Counted from the stretch's first letter, positions 26,295 through 36,058 are shown. The stretch is DNA of 64,000 nt from Caulobacteraceae bacterium (GCA_028290905.1 JAQGIW010000245.1:1-64000), one strand, 5' to 3'. A program made the numbers and translations. The notes: generated by a model not told the origin, from the letters alone.

Positions 26295-27274
26295 AACTGC
26301 CGGGCTTTTGCGAACTCATTCCGGCCGTAGTACCGGTCGGCGATCCCGCTGTACACACGGGCACGGACCCAGGATCTCTCCTTCGGATTCGGAGTATGTT
26401 CGTTAAGGGACTTTTCAAACTGCTCCGGCGCCAGCAGCGAGTATGAGTCGGCAGCCTTATATTGTTTTCCCGTCAGGGCATGTGCGTATTCGTTGGCGAT
26501 AGCCCGCAAACACTCTTTCGTGAGTTCGGCTGAGCCGCTCTCTTCCACCATCTTCTTCAGGATCCAGGGAATCCGGATGTCGTCGGAATAGCAGGCGTCC
26601 AGGTTCCCCTGCATGAGTTTATTCGTCATGCTGGAATCGTGACGCCGGTAGCACACCAGCGACTCCGCCAGGTACGCCACATCAAAACGGAGCGCAAATG
26701 CGCACCATAGGTACCAATCGCCTCCCCAGGGCAAATCCAACGGGAACAAGCCCACTTTGTCGTAGCATTCCCTGCGGACTATCCCGGAAGCAGCAACAAT
26801 CGTGTTGGCATGGACCAGCTTAGCTAGCAATCGTCGCCCAGGCATGATCCAGTCTCGATCGCCGTGGACCGAGTAACCCAAGACCTCCGTCTCCTGCCCC
26901 TCGTACAGACCGACGGCGGAACAAAACGCATACCCTACTTTTGGGTTCTTGTCCAGAATTTGCACATATCGTTCCAGCGCGTAAGGCCTGCGCAAACAGT
27001 CATCGGCGGAAATTAACCAGATGTACTTCCCGCGTGCCAAACTAATACCCTTATTATAGTTGCGCAAATGCTTCAAGTTGACTTCATTTCGAATGTACTG
27101 AACTCTCGTATCCCGGAACGATGCTGCGACTTCCGATGTATTATCGGGAGAACAGTCGTCCAAGATCAGAATTTCGAAATCCGTGTACGTTTGGTTCAGA
27201 ATTGATTCGATGCATTCTTTCAACAAATGCGCGAGTCGATAGCAGGGAACAACAAAACTGACTTTCGGATTCAT
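26174..27274 (-). CDS. GT2 glycosyltransferase, low G+C
   Basis: A family 2 (GT-A) glycosyltransferase. It starts MNPKVSFVVPCYRLAHLLKE, has ILILDDCSPDNT, and the metal-binding stretch WLISADDCLRRPYAL near residue 95, then PWGGDWYLWCAFALRF near 195. The ATG at 27274 matches the family start; the open frame extends to 27427 with 51 extra residues of no clear origin. The gene is visibly AT-richer than its surroundings (27001-27060 is 26 G+C of 60), which points to recent acquisition. It transfers a sugar to an unknown acceptor in polysaccharide assembly. Confidence 0.87.
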   Translation of the reverse strand: MNPKVSFVVPCYRLAHLLKECIESILNQTYTDFEILILDDCSPDNTSEVAASFRDTRVQYIRNEVNLKHLRNYNKGISLARGKYIWLISADDCLRRPYALERYVQILDKNPKVGYAFCSAVGLYEGQETEVLGYSVHGDRDWIMPGRRLLAKLVHANTIVAASGIVRRECYDKVGLFPLDLPWGGDWYLWCAFALRFDVAYLAESLVCYRRHDSSMTNKLMQGNLDACYSDDIRIPWILKKMVEESGSAELTKECLRAIANEYAHALTGKQYKAADSYSLLAPEQFEKSLNEHTPNPKERSWVRARVYSGIADRYYGRNEFAKARQFYLKGLREYFWMPKVWTKWLLLSCGKAGVDLRSRVARFPS

Positions 27275-27454
27275 AGCTATGCCGGCATCTTCTCGCACGA
27301 TTTGTGGGCCACGCCGCGTTGGCGGACGCTCATATCCAGGCTTGGATTCGGGCTCAATAATGTTTTCGTCACTGTCCGACCCGCCTTTCAGACGGGACCC
27401 GAGGATTTCGTTCGATTGTAAAGGCATGTAACTCTGGTCTTCTCCTGGGCCGGA

Positions 27455-28330
27455 TCAGTTGGCCCTCAGTCGTTGAAACTGTTGGATGACGGGATGGAAC
27501 AGTCTGCGCGGACTCGGATCGTACGCCAAGCTTTCCTTCACGCACAGAAAAGCTTTTCGAAAGTTTCTTGTCATGTAAAAATGATTCCTGGCCAAGCCCC
27601 ACATGGTCTCGGCGTAGACTTTGGCGCCCTCCAGATTCCCCGCGTCGGCCAGGCGCTTGTGATGCTTGCGGAGAAGTTGCTCGGTATAGGAAAGCATTGT
27701 TGCCTGATTACCGGTAGTGATGCTACCTTCCCTCCAGCTATATAGGTACAGGGGCTTGGGTACGTAGGTGAAAGATCTGCCACTTTCAATCATCCGGATA
27801 TTGAGATCCCAGTCCTCCCGGTTCTTCATGGACTCGTCGTATAGCCCGACCGCAAGGATGTCCTCACGCCGGAAAAACATTCCCCGGCGGATGAAGTCGT
27901 CCTTGAGAATGCCGTAGAACAGATCTCCGTCCGGCATCTCCGTCCGGTGAATTTCCCGTGAGTTCCCGTTGATTTTGAGAATGTCGGTCACACACCAGCT
28001 CTCACCTGAAGCATCGAGCGTGTCCGACATCATGGACAAGGCGTCTGGGGTGAGCATGTCATCGGCGTCCAGGAAGGCCACATACTTAGCCGTGGAAGCT
28101 CGCGCACCAGTGTTCCTGGCGCCGGGTAGACCGCGGTTTTCCTGGTAGATATATCGGACACGGTTTTCCTGCGAATACCGCCCTAGAACCTCGCGTGTGG
28201 AATCTGTGGAGCCGTCGTCCACCACGATGATGTCGAAATCCTGCATGATTTGTGTGAGGATCGAATCGATCGCGGAACAGATGTACGCCGTGCAGTTAAA
28301 CGACGGAATTACTACACTGATGATCGGCAT
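27455..28330 (-). CDS. GT2 glycosyltransferase, low G+C
   Basis: A 291-residue GT-A enzyme: IISVVIPSFNCTAYICSAID at the start, IIVVDDGSTDSTREVL, NRGLPGARNTGARAS, and the DxD region VAFLDADDMLTPDAL near residue 90; EDWDLNIRMIESG holds the usual late acidic motif. Like its neighbour at 26174 it is AT-richer than the locus, and both lie on the same strand 27.3-28.3 kb, so they probably arrived together. Confidence 0.9.
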   Translation of the reverse strand: MPIISVVIPSFNCTAYICSAIDSILTQIMQDFDIIVVDDGSTDSTREVLGRYSQENRVRYIYQENRGLPGARNTGARASTAKYVAFLDADDMLTPDALSMMSDTLDASGESWCVTDILKINGNSREIHRTEMPDGDLFYGILKDDFIRRGMFFRREDILAVGLYDESMKNREDWDLNIRMIESGRSFTYVPKPLYLYSWREGSITTGNQATMLSYTEQLLRKHHKRLADAGNLEGAKVYAETMWGLARNHFYMTRNFRKAFLCVKESLAYDPSPRRLFHPVIQQFQRLRAN

Positions 28331-28361
28331 TCGTTATTCCCTACTTGCAATAGTAAGAATG

Positions 28362-29642
28362 CTACGCTCCGCACACCTGCAAGAACTGCTCGGCCTTGCC
28401 GCACCAGTCGGCGGCTGCGGCCCGGGCGAGCCCGCCCTGCCGGAGCCGGGCCCGCAGAGCTCCATCTTCGCGTAGCCGAAGCATGGCGGCCGTGACCGCT
28501 TCGACCGAATGCCCATCGACGATGAGCCCGTTGACGCCGTGCTCGACGGCCTCGACGCTGCCGCCGTCGCGGCCAGCGATGACCGGAACCCCGCAGGCGT
28601 TGGCTTCCAGGAAGACCAGCCCGAACCCCTCGGTGTCGCCATTGGCCAGGGCGCGGTTGGGCATTACGAAGACGTCGCCGAGTGCGTAGTGCGCCGGCAG
28701 CTCCGCATCGGCGACCTCGCCGGCGAATGTGATCCGCTCGGCCAGGCCAACTTCACTGACGAGCGCCTTCAGCTCTGGCTCGAAAGGTCCCTTCCCAACG
28801 ATCAGCAGCCGCGAATCGGGGTGTTTGGCGACCACCTGCTCGAAGGCGCGGATCGTATGGTCCACCCCCTTCTTTTGGATGAGCCGGCAGACGCAGACGA
28901 AGACGAAACAGCCCTTGAGCCCATAGCGCCGCATAAGGTCAGTGCGTCGCGGCTGCGGCCGAAAACGTTGCTGGTCGACGCCATTCAGGATCAGCGTCAA
29001 CTTGCCCGCAGCCTGCGGATCGACGAGGCCTTTCGCGACCTCGACGGAGAAGCGGCTCACCGCCACGACCTCGTTCGCCTGCCGGAGCGCGCGCTGCGCG
29101 CGCCGATGACCCGCGTCCCAAACGTGCTCGGTGGTCATCTCCTCGCCGTGCACATAGGCGACGGTGCGGACCCCTGGCGCCCACCGCAGGAGATAGAGGA
29201 GCCAACCGCCGGCCAGCAATTCACCGACGCAGACCGTCCGGACCCCGTCACCGACGACGAAGCGCAACACGGTTGCAAAGGTCACGATCCGCTGCGCCAC
29301 GTCGGCTGCGAGCCACGCCAGACGTCGCCAGCCGTGCAGCGCAGCCCCGTAGCGCAGCTGGCTGCGCAGCAGGCGGCGGCGCAGGATTCGATAGGGGGCC
29401 GCGCGATCGTAATCGCGCCATCCGGGAAGTTCGCGCCCGTCGACATAGCTGTGGCTGGCCGTCAGCACGATGATCCGGCCCTTCCCCCGCCGCGCGAGGT
29501 TTTCATAAACCACCGACGCGCCGCCGAGGATCGGCGGGAAGTTGCTGGCCACAAGCAGGACGCACGCGGGTCGCGGCGGCGCCTGCAAGGGTCCGGCGCG
29601 TGGCGGGACGATCTGCTCGGTAGTGGGACTTAGGCGGGCCAT
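28362..29642 (-). CDS. GT4 glycosyltransferase
   Basis: A 426-residue GT-B enzyme: ACVLLVASNFPPILGGASVV near residue 27, VAYVHGEEMTTEH, NGVDQQRF, VCVCRLIQKKGVDHTIRAFE near 255, LLIVGKGPFEPEL, and the donor motif GFGLVFLEANACGVPVIAG near 345. The first ~25 residues look disordered, so a later start is possible. G+C returns to the locus norm here. The gap 29643-29985 upstream separates it from the divergent aminotransferase gene. Confidence 0.9.
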   Translation of the reverse strand: MARLSPTTEQIVPPRAGPLQAPPRPACVLLVASNFPPILGGASVVYENLARRGKGRIIVLTASHSYVDGRELPGWRDYDRAAPYRILRRRLLRSQLRYGAALHGWRRLAWLAADVAQRIVTFATVLRFVVGDGVRTVCVGELLAGGWLLYLLRWAPGVRTVAYVHGEEMTTEHVWDAGHRRAQRALRQANEVVAVSRFSVEVAKGLVDPQAAGKLTLILNGVDQQRFRPQPRRTDLMRRYGLKGCFVFVCVCRLIQKKGVDHTIRAFEQVVAKHPDSRLLIVGKGPFEPELKALVSEVGLAERITFAGEVADAELPAHYALGDVFVMPNRALANGDTEGFGLVFLEANACGVPVIAGRDGGSVEAVEHGVNGLIVDGHSVEAVTAAMLRLREDGALRARLRQGGLARAAAADWCGKAEQFLQVCGA

Positions 29643-29985
29643 GGCTGCTCAGCCAACCCACGCCAGCGCAGCCGGCCATATCATTTGCTGGTCGCCATGA
29701 CCGTTGCGGTGGCGCGTCCGCATCCGCCAGCTCGGCTCTGCCGCGGCATTCCAGCTGAACGCGCATCAAAAGACGTAGTCGCCCAACTCGCCCCCGGCAC
29801 AGGAATACATCGAGCTTGTCGATGCTGAGCCGATGGGGAGGCTCGTATTCAATGCCCATTTTTGAGGACGCAAGTCTGCGCTGCGCGTCTTGCTGCATGG
29901 GCAGCGAGACACAGGCCGCCGCAGCTCTTCGCCGCGCGGCGGGCCGAGGGCGGACAGGACCAGACCGGAGCAAAGGGCAGGCAGC
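29643..29985. other. Intergenic region between divergent transcription units
   Basis: 343 bases with no credible gene. It must hold the promoters of the GT4 gene (minus) and the aminotransferase-ABC exporter unit (plus), but no clear -35/-10 pair was seen. Confidence 0.4.
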
Positions 29986-31158
29986 ATGATCCCGATCACC
30001 AAGCCGCTGCTCGACGACAGCGAGGCCGACGCGGCGGCCGCCGTGGTGCGCTCCGGCTGGCTGAGCCAGGGCGCGCAGGTCGCCGCCTTCGAGGCCGAGT
30101 TCGGCGCGCGGGTGGGCGCGCCCTATGCCTGCGCCGTCTCCAATTGCACGACGGCGCTGCACGTGGCGCTGATGGTGGCAGGCGTCGGCCCAGGCGACGA
30201 GGTCGTGACGGTCAGCCACAGCTTCATCGCGACGGCCAACGTGGTGCGTCAGTGCGGGGCCGCGCCGATCTTCGTCGATATCGACCCGCTCACCTATAAC
30301 CTCGATCCCGACCGGCTCGAGGCTGCGATCACGCCCAGGACCCGGGCGGTGCTCTGCGTCCACCAGCTCGGGATGCCTTGCGACCTCGCCAGGATCCTGC
30401 CGATCGCAGGCGCCCAGGGGCTGGCGGTCATCGAAGACGCCGCGTGCGCGATCGGGTCGGAGATCCGGCTGGACGGCCAGTGGTCGCCGATCGGGACGCC
30501 GCATGCCGACGTGGCCTGCTTCTCGTTTCATCCGCGCAAGGTGATCACCACCGGCGAGGGCGGCATGCTGACGACCCGCCACGCGGAATGGGACCACCAG
30601 TTCCGCCTGCTACGCCAGCACGGCATGAGCGTTTCGGACGCGGTGCGGCACCGCTCCGATCAGGTCGTGTTCGAAGACTACCTGATCAGCGGGTTCAACT
30701 ACCGCATGACCGATATCCAGGCCGCTATCGGCCGGCGACAGTTGCAGCGCCTGACCGGGATCATCGCCCGCCGGCGCGAGCTGGCCGGGCGATACCGCGA
30801 GCTGCTCGCCGACATCCCGACCGTGCGCCCCCCGTTTGAGCCGGACTGGGCGCGCTCGAACTGGCAGAGCTATGGGGTCGGGCTGCCGGACGGTGCGGAC
30901 CAGGGCCGGGTGATGCAGTCAATGTTGAAGATGGGCGTCGCCACCCGGCGCGGCGTGATGTGCGCCCATCTCGAGCCCGCCTACGCGGCCGCGACTGCGC
31001 CGCCGCTGCCCGCCTCTGAGGCCGCCCACAGCCGCACCATCCTGCTGCCGCTCTATCCGCAGATGACCCACGCCGAACAGGTGACTGTGGTTGGGGCGCT
31101 ACGCATGGCGCTCAACGCCGAGCCCGCGCTTGGCGACGCCTTCTGCGCGGTAGCCTAG
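29986..31158 (+). CDS. DegT/DnrJ/EryC1-family sugar aminotransferase
   Basis: A 390-residue PLP enzyme. Starts MIPITKPLLDDSEADAAAAV; ALMVAGVGPGDEVVTVSHSF; the PLP Lys is in ACFSFHPRKVITTGEGGML near residue 185; NYRMTDIQAAIGRRQL follows. It makes an amino sugar nucleotide or amino-sugar precursor for the exported glycan. The ATG at 29986 is chosen over the in-frame start 96 bases upstream from alignment to the stub at 21149. It is followed after 1 base by the ABC permease gene, so the three genes form one unit. Confidence 0.92.
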   Translation: MIPITKPLLDDSEADAAAAVVRSGWLSQGAQVAAFEAEFGARVGAPYACAVSNCTTALHVALMVAGVGPGDEVVTVSHSFIATANVVRQCGAAPIFVDIDPLTYNLDPDRLEAAITPRTRAVLCVHQLGMPCDLARILPIAGAQGLAVIEDAACAIGSEIRLDGQWSPIGTPHADVACFSFHPRKVITTGEGGMLTTRHAEWDHQFRLLRQHGMSVSDAVRHRSDQVVFEDYLISGFNYRMTDIQAAIGRRQLQRLTGIIARRRELAGRYRELLADIPTVRPPFEPDWARSNWQSYGVGLPDGADQGRVMQSMLKMGVATRRGVMCAHLEPAYAAATAPPLPASEAAHSRTILLPLYPQMTHAEQVTVVGALRMALNAEPALGDAFCAVA

Positions 31159-31159
31159 G

Positions 31160-32008
31160 ATGACTGCATCATCGACCCCTCTGCCGGCGCGCCGCGTGAC
31201 CGAGGTCCGGCCCGGCGGGCGCTGGGGCGACCTGGACCTCGCCGAGCTCTGGCGCTTCCGGGAGCTGCTCTACTGCCTGGTGCAGCGGGAGCTGAAGATC
31301 CGCTACAAGCAGGCGGCGATCGGCGTTGGCTGGGCCGTCCTCCAGCCGGTGCTGGCGGTGCTGATCTTCGCCGTCATCTTCGGCCACTTCGCCAAGATGC
31401 CGACGGGCGGAACGCCCTACGTCATCTTCGCCTTCACCGCGGTCCTGCCCTGGACCTACTTCTCCGAAGCTTTCCGCCGAAGCGCCGGCGGGCTGGTCAG
31501 CGACGCCGACCTGGTTCGCAAGATCTATTTCCCGCGGCTGATCGTGCCGCTGGCCCAGGTGACCGCGCCGCTCGCGGACTTCGCAGCCGGCTTCGTCGTG
31601 CTGCTGGTGCTGTTCGCCGCCTTCCACGTCGCCCCCACCCCGGCCATCGTGCTCCTGCCGCTCTTCCTGCTGGTGGCGCTGGCGCTGGCGCTGGCCATCG
31701 CGCTCTGGCTGGGCCCGATCAGCGTTCGCTTCCGCGACACGATCCACGCCTTGCCCTTCCTGCTCCAGATCTGGATGTACGCCTCGCCCGTGGCGTATCC
31801 GGCGTCGATCGTGCCGGAGCGCTGGCGCCTGCTCTACAGCCTCAACCCCATGGTCGGCGTCATCGAGGGCTTCCGTTGGGCCCTGCTCGGCTCCAGCCAG
31901 CCCGACTTCAGGGCCATGGCGGTCAGCGGGGCCTTCATCATCGTCGCGCTCGCCGGCGGGGTCGTCTACTTCCGGAAGATGGAGCGCTCCTTTGCCGACG
32001 TCATCTGA
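31160..32008 (+). CDS. wzm: Polysaccharide ABC transporter permease (Wzm-like)
   Basis: A 282-residue ABC-2 type membrane protein with about six hydrophobic segments. The N-terminal cytosolic RELLYCLVQRELKIRYKQAA and the first helix GVGWAVLQPVLAVLIFAVIF are typical of TagG/Wzm/KpsM proteins; MYASPVAYPASIVPERWRLL and YSLNPMVGVIEGFRWALLG complete the pattern. It carries undecaprenyl-linked polysaccharide across the inner membrane with the ATPase whose gene overlaps its end by 17 bases. Confidence 0.92.
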   Translation: MTASSTPLPARRVTEVRPGGRWGDLDLAELWRFRELLYCLVQRELKIRYKQAAIGVGWAVLQPVLAVLIFAVIFGHFAKMPTGGTPYVIFAFTAVLPWTYFSEAFRRSAGGLVSDADLVRKIYFPRLIVPLAQVTAPLADFAAGFVVLLVLFAAFHVAPTPAIVLLPLFLLVALALALAIALWLGPISVRFRDTIHALPFLLQIWMYASPVAYPASIVPERWRLLYSLNPMVGVIEGFRWALLGSSQPDFRAMAVSGAFIIVALAGGVVYFRKMERSFADVI

Positions 32009-33302
32009 CGCCCTGGGCGATGTCGCCATCGCCGCCACGGGTCTTGGCAAGCAGTACCGGCTCGGCGGCGGCCCGCGGCACAACACCCTCCGGGACGCGG
32101 TGACCGCCTCATTCAGCTCCCTCGGCAAGCCGCGCTCCACGCGTCAGGTCGCCGAACAGTTCTGGGCTCTGCGCGACGTCTCGTTCCAGATCCGGCAGGG
32201 AGAGAACGTCGGGATCCTGGGGTTGAACGGCGCCGGCAAAAGCACTCTGCTCAAGGTGCTCTCGCGGGTGACCACACCCACCACCGGAAGGGCGTGCATG
32301 ACCGGCCGCCTGGGCTCCCTCCTCGAGGTGGGCACAGGGTTCCACTTCGAGCTGACGGGACGCGAGAACGTCTACCTCTACGGCGCCATCCTGGGCATGA
32401 CGAGGGCCGAGATCGCCCGCAACTTTGAAGCCATTGTGGAGTTCGCGGGGGTCAGCGAATTCATCGACACCCCGGTCAAACGCTATTCCAGCGGCATGTA
32501 CGTGCGCCTCGCCTTCTCGGTCGCGGCGCACCTCGAGCCCGACATCCTGCTGCTCGACGAGGTGCTGTCGGTGGGTGACCTTGCGTTCCAGCGCAAATGC
32601 ATCGACTTCGCGAAGGGCCTGCAGAAGCGAAATGCGACGATCCTGTTCGTCTCGCACAACATGTTCAACATCAAGACCATGTGCGAGCGGGTGATCTACC
32701 TGCGCAACGGTCGGGTCGAATTCGATGGACCGACCGCACGAGGCATCGAGCTCTACGAGGCCGATTCCCAATTGAGCGAGGTCACCTGGGCGAACGGCGC
32801 GGGGTTGTCCGAAGCCGGTCGGCCCGTCACCATCACGAACGTCGCCCTGATGGACGAGGCAGGTGCGCCGCGCGGGGTGTTCGATCGGGGCGAAAGGCTG
32901 CGGTTACGGATCGGCTACAAGATCCATTGCCCCATTGAATCGCCGAATTTCATTGTCGCGATAATACGCTCCGACGGCGTTCCCTGCTGCAACTTCAACA
33001 CCGCCCTCGACGGAATGGCGGTCGAGGCGACAAGCGAGGCCGGCGTTCTGCAGCTCACCACGCCTCCGCTCAAGCTTGTGTCGGAGCTCTACAGGATCGA
33101 GATCCTGGTCCGGGAGAACGGCTTCGACAGGCTGCTGTGCGCCCAGGGGGGCGGCTCGTTCCATATCCGCGACGCATTGCTCGACACGCACTTCGGGGTG
33201 TTCCACGAGCCCGGCCACTGGACGCAGGAGACAGCTGAAGCCGGGGTCCCCAAACCACCTGACCTCGGGGCGCTGGCTGAAGAGCGCCGGGTCCGTGCCT
33301 GA
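31992..33302 (+). CDS. wzt: Polysaccharide ABC transporter ATPase with Wzt C-terminal domain
   Basis: A 436-residue ATPase: Walker A GLNGAGKST near residue 78, signature YSSGMYVRLAFSVAA near 165, Walker B DILLLDEVLSVGD near 185, and switch His in LFVSHNM. After residue ~260 there is an extra beta-rich domain (VTITNVALMDEAGAPRGVFD ... LRIGYKIHCPIESPNFIVAI) of the Wzt carbohydrate-binding type, which in O-antigen systems recognises the capped non-reducing end. So the exported polymer is probably finished at its end before transport. Translationally coupled to wzm. Confidence 0.92.
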   Translation: MPTSSDALGDVAIAATGLGKQYRLGGGPRHNTLRDAVTASFSSLGKPRSTRQVAEQFWALRDVSFQIRQGENVGILGLNGAGKSTLLKVLSRVTTPTTGRACMTGRLGSLLEVGTGFHFELTGRENVYLYGAILGMTRAEIARNFEAIVEFAGVSEFIDTPVKRYSSGMYVRLAFSVAAHLEPDILLLDEVLSVGDLAFQRKCIDFAKGLQKRNATILFVSHNMFNIKTMCERVIYLRNGRVEFDGPTARGIELYEADSQLSEVTWANGAGLSEAGRPVTITNVALMDEAGAPRGVFDRGERLRLRIGYKIHCPIESPNFIVAIIRSDGVPCCNFNTALDGMAVEATSEAGVLQLTTPPLKLVSELYRIEILVRENGFDRLLCAQGGGSFHIRDALLDTHFGVFHEPGHWTQETAEAGVPKPPDLGALAEERRVRA

Positions 33303-33463
33303 TGCCGGTGCTTGTCGCCCCGGGGCTGCGAGAACGCGGGTCTTCCGAATGGCCGTCAAAGAGGTCGCTTGTCGAGCGCTCCGCCTGCCGGCCAGGTCGA
33401 GGTCGGAATAGCCCTGCCGCAGCCGCGGCGCTCGCGAAATCGGAGGTGAAGCCATGAACATCT

Positions 33464-34648
33464 TCACCGCCCCCCCGCGGCAAGCTGCTCGAGGAGGCGA
33501 CGGTGAGCGCGGATCATGGAGTCCGCACCGTAGACCTCCGTCGCGCGCGCCCGGTTGGCTGCGCCGACGGTGCGCCGAAGCTGAGGATCCTCCACCAATC
33601 GGGCGATGGCCGCCGTAAGTGCGAGGGTCGAATGGCCGACCACGAACGGGCGGTTCTCAGGCGAAAGCATGCTCCGCACATCGCCCACGTCGAACGACGC
33701 CACCGGCAGAGCCGCGTCCATGGCCTCGAGCACCACCAGCGGCATCTGCTCCGTGTCGCTCGACACGGCCAGCAGATCGCACTGCATCACGATATCTCGC
33801 GCGTCCCGACGCGCCCCGAGCAGGCGGACGCTGTCGCCAAGTTCAAGTGCGCGCGCCGCCGCGACCACCCGTGCGCGTTCCGGGCCATCGCCGATGATCA
33901 GCAGCGTCGCGCGGTCGCGCAGGGGAGCGAAGGCGTGCAATAGCCCGACAGGGTTCTTCTCTGGTCGGAGCGCGCCGCTCCAGGCGACTCTCACGCGGTG
34001 CGCAGGCAGGTCGAGGCCAAGAGTCTCCAGCGGTGTGGACGGACGTTGTCGGGAGGGTACGCCGTTCGGCACGTGGTGCAGCCTCCTAGGGCTGACGCCC
34101 CAACTCTCGAGGGCGAGGTTGCGCAGGGTCTCGGACGGCGCCAGCACGTGGCACCGTCGCAGCGCCAATCGCCGTCCCCATACTCGTCTCCGGAGCTGCC
34201 TTGTGGCTTCCTCCGGGCCGAAGCCGTCTTCAAGATGGAGGTGCGGGCGGCCGACGAAGGTGTTGGCGAAAGCAAACTCCATGGCGCCCCAATTATAGGT
34301 GAGCAGCACGTCCGGCCGGAGCTCGGCGAGCATGCGTCCGTAGGCGAGGAGCCGGCCCGGAAGACGCCCACATGAACGCGCGCTGAGATATGTGACCGCT
34401 GCGTCTTGAGGTACGATCTCGCTCGCCTCGTAGTCGCCGCGGAGAGCCAGGATACTGTGCGAGACGTCCGAGCCGAACCCAGCGGCGAGGCTGGCGAAAC
34501 GCACCTGGGCGCCGCCGATATTGAAATTCGGGAAGACGTGAAGCAGCCGCAGCCGCCGCCCCGAGGGCGGCGCGCCTGTTCGCTGTAGCGCAGCTGCGGA
34601 CCGTTCGCCGTGCGGCTCCCTCGAAAGGCCGGCGATGCCCTGGGCCAT
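33464..34648 (-). CDS. GT4 glycosyltransferase
   Basis: A 394-residue GT-B enzyme: LRLLHVFPNFNIGGAQVRFA near residue 33, HLEDGFGPEEATRQLRRR, VPNGVPS near 195, VAWSGALRPEKNPVGLLHAF near 220, and EQMPLVVLEAMDAALPVASF near 310. It is 6 bases downstream of the initiating sugar transferase gene and in one operon with it, so it may add the second sugar. The first ~30 residues are Arg/Ser-rich and may not be translated. Confidence 0.9.
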   Translation of the reverse strand: MAQGIAGLSREPHGERSAAALQRTGAPPSGRRLRLLHVFPNFNIGGAQVRFASLAAGFGSDVSHSILALRGDYEASEIVPQDAAVTYLSARSCGRLPGRLLAYGRMLAELRPDVLLTYNWGAMEFAFANTFVGRPHLHLEDGFGPEEATRQLRRRVWGRRLALRRCHVLAPSETLRNLALESWGVSPRRLHHVPNGVPSRQRPSTPLETLGLDLPAHRVRVAWSGALRPEKNPVGLLHAFAPLRDRATLLIIGDGPERARVVAAARALELGDSVRLLGARRDARDIVMQCDLLAVSSDTEQMPLVVLEAMDAALPVASFDVGDVRSMLSPENRPFVVGHSTLALTAAIARLVEDPQLRRTVGAANRARATEVYGADSMIRAHRRLLEQLAAGGR

Positions 34649-34654
34649 CTCTCT

Positions 34655-36058
34655 TCACCGCCCGCCATGGGCGAACAGTACGACCCGAACCGTCTGCAGC
34701 AGGATGAGCAGATCCAGTACGAGGTCGCTTCGCTTCAGATAGTAGAGGTCGTAGGCAAGCTTGCGGCGCGCGTCCTCCACCGTGGCCCCGTAAGGATAGT
34801 TCACCTGCGCCCACCCGGTGATTCCCGGCGGCACTCTGTGCCTCAGGTCGTAGTAGGGAATCTGCTTCCTGAGCTGCTCAACGAAGAACGGTCGTTCGGG
34901 GCGCGGCCCGATGAAGCTCATCTCTCCGGCCAGGACATTGATCACCTGGGGTATCTCGTCGATCCGCACCTTGCGGATGAATCGCCCTACCCGTGTGACC
35001 CGGTCGTCACGGCTGCCGGCCCAACGCGGCGCTCCGTCGCTCTCGGCGTCGACGCGCATGCTGCGGAACTTCCAGGCCTTGAAGATCGCGCCGTTCAGTC
35101 CCACGCGCTCCTGGCGGTAGAAGACCGGTCCGGGGCCGTCCAGGTTAATGGCCAGGGCCACGAGCAGGCAAAGCGGCGCGGCGATGAGCAGGAAGGTCAG
35201 ACTGATGACCACGTCGATGACACGCTTCGCTCGCCGACGGGCTGGGCGGAGGATGAGCCCTTCGGAGAGCGCCAGCCAGGCGCCGGCGCCGCGGGCGACC
35301 TCCACCACGCCAGCCTCCCGCTCCCAGAAGTCAAGGGCGCCGATTACCCGAATGCCCCGCAGCTTGCATTCCAGCAGCTCGTCCACCGGCAGTGCGCCAC
35401 GGTCCTCGCAGGCGACCACGATTTCGTCGCTCTTCAGGTTTTCGGCCAGCTCGGAAAGGCTCAGCGCGCGGGCGGACGGGTCCGTCAGGAGGACATTGCC
35501 CATCCGGGTGGGCTGGAGGTCCGGGCCCCAGCTTTCAAGGGTCGTGAGATGCTCGAAACGGTCGCGCCCGGGGCCACGAAGGAAATCTCTCACCTTCTCC
35601 GAGTCGGCTGCGTCGCCGAGGATGAGAACCCGTCGCTTATGCGAGGGTCGGCCGAGCCACCAGCCAAGTGTGAGGCGCAGGCCAACCTGGACCGACATGA
35701 CAAGGGCCGCGGTCGCCCCGAGCAGCAGCGGGGAAGGTCCGAGCCGTCCCACCGCGGCGAAACCGCCTAGGGCCACGAACAGCAGCGCCGCGGCCGCAAT
35801 GAACTCCCAGCTCACGAGGAACCGCTTCAGGTAGGTCCCCACGTCGCGCGCTGCATCGCCGTTATAGACGCCAAGGGAGATGGTGAGCAGGAGCAGCCCA
35901 AGCGCGATGGCTACCGCCTGGTAGGGTTCGAGAGCTACCCCGCGCGCGCCGAAAGCATGAGGGAAGCTGATCCAGGCCAGCGGAAGAAAGAACAGCAGCG
36001 CGTCTAGTCCAGCATAGGCTACGGCGTGCCGCTCTACATGATGACCGAAGAGTTTCAA
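34655..36058 (-). CDS. Initiating undecaprenyl-phosphate sugar transferase, XrtA type
   Basis: A 467-residue polyisoprenyl-phosphate hexose-1-phosphate transferase of the XrtA-linked type (TIGR03013-like). The N-terminus MKLFGHHVERHAVAYAGLDA is characteristic; four membrane segments follow (about residues 15-35, 47-65, 85-105, 110-130), then a nucleotide-binding-like domain, another hydrophobic helix (VIDVVISLTFLLIAAPLC) and the catalytic domain with YRQERVGLNG, KAWKFRSM, and RKVRIDEIPQVINVLAGEMS with FIGPRPERP. It starts the lipid-linked repeat unit. The 277-base divergent gap upstream must contain its promoter; a T7 run is at 36181. Confidence 0.92.
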   Translation of the reverse strand: MKLFGHHVERHAVAYAGLDALLFFLPLAWISFPHAFGARGVALEPYQAVAIALGLLLLTISLGVYNGDAARDVGTYLKRFLVSWEFIAAAALLFVALGGFAAVGRLGPSPLLLGATAALVMSVQVGLRLTLGWWLGRPSHKRRVLILGDAADSEKVRDFLRGPGRDRFEHLTTLESWGPDLQPTRMGNVLLTDPSARALSLSELAENLKSDEIVVACEDRGALPVDELLECKLRGIRVIGALDFWEREAGVVEVARGAGAWLALSEGLILRPARRRAKRVIDVVISLTFLLIAAPLCLLVALAINLDGPGPVFYRQERVGLNGAIFKAWKFRSMRVDAESDGAPRWAGSRDDRVTRVGRFIRKVRIDEIPQVINVLAGEMSFIGPRPERPFFVEQLRKQIPYYDLRHRVPPGITGWAQVNYPYGATVEDARRKLAYDLYYLKRSDLVLDLLILLQTVRVVLFAHGGR

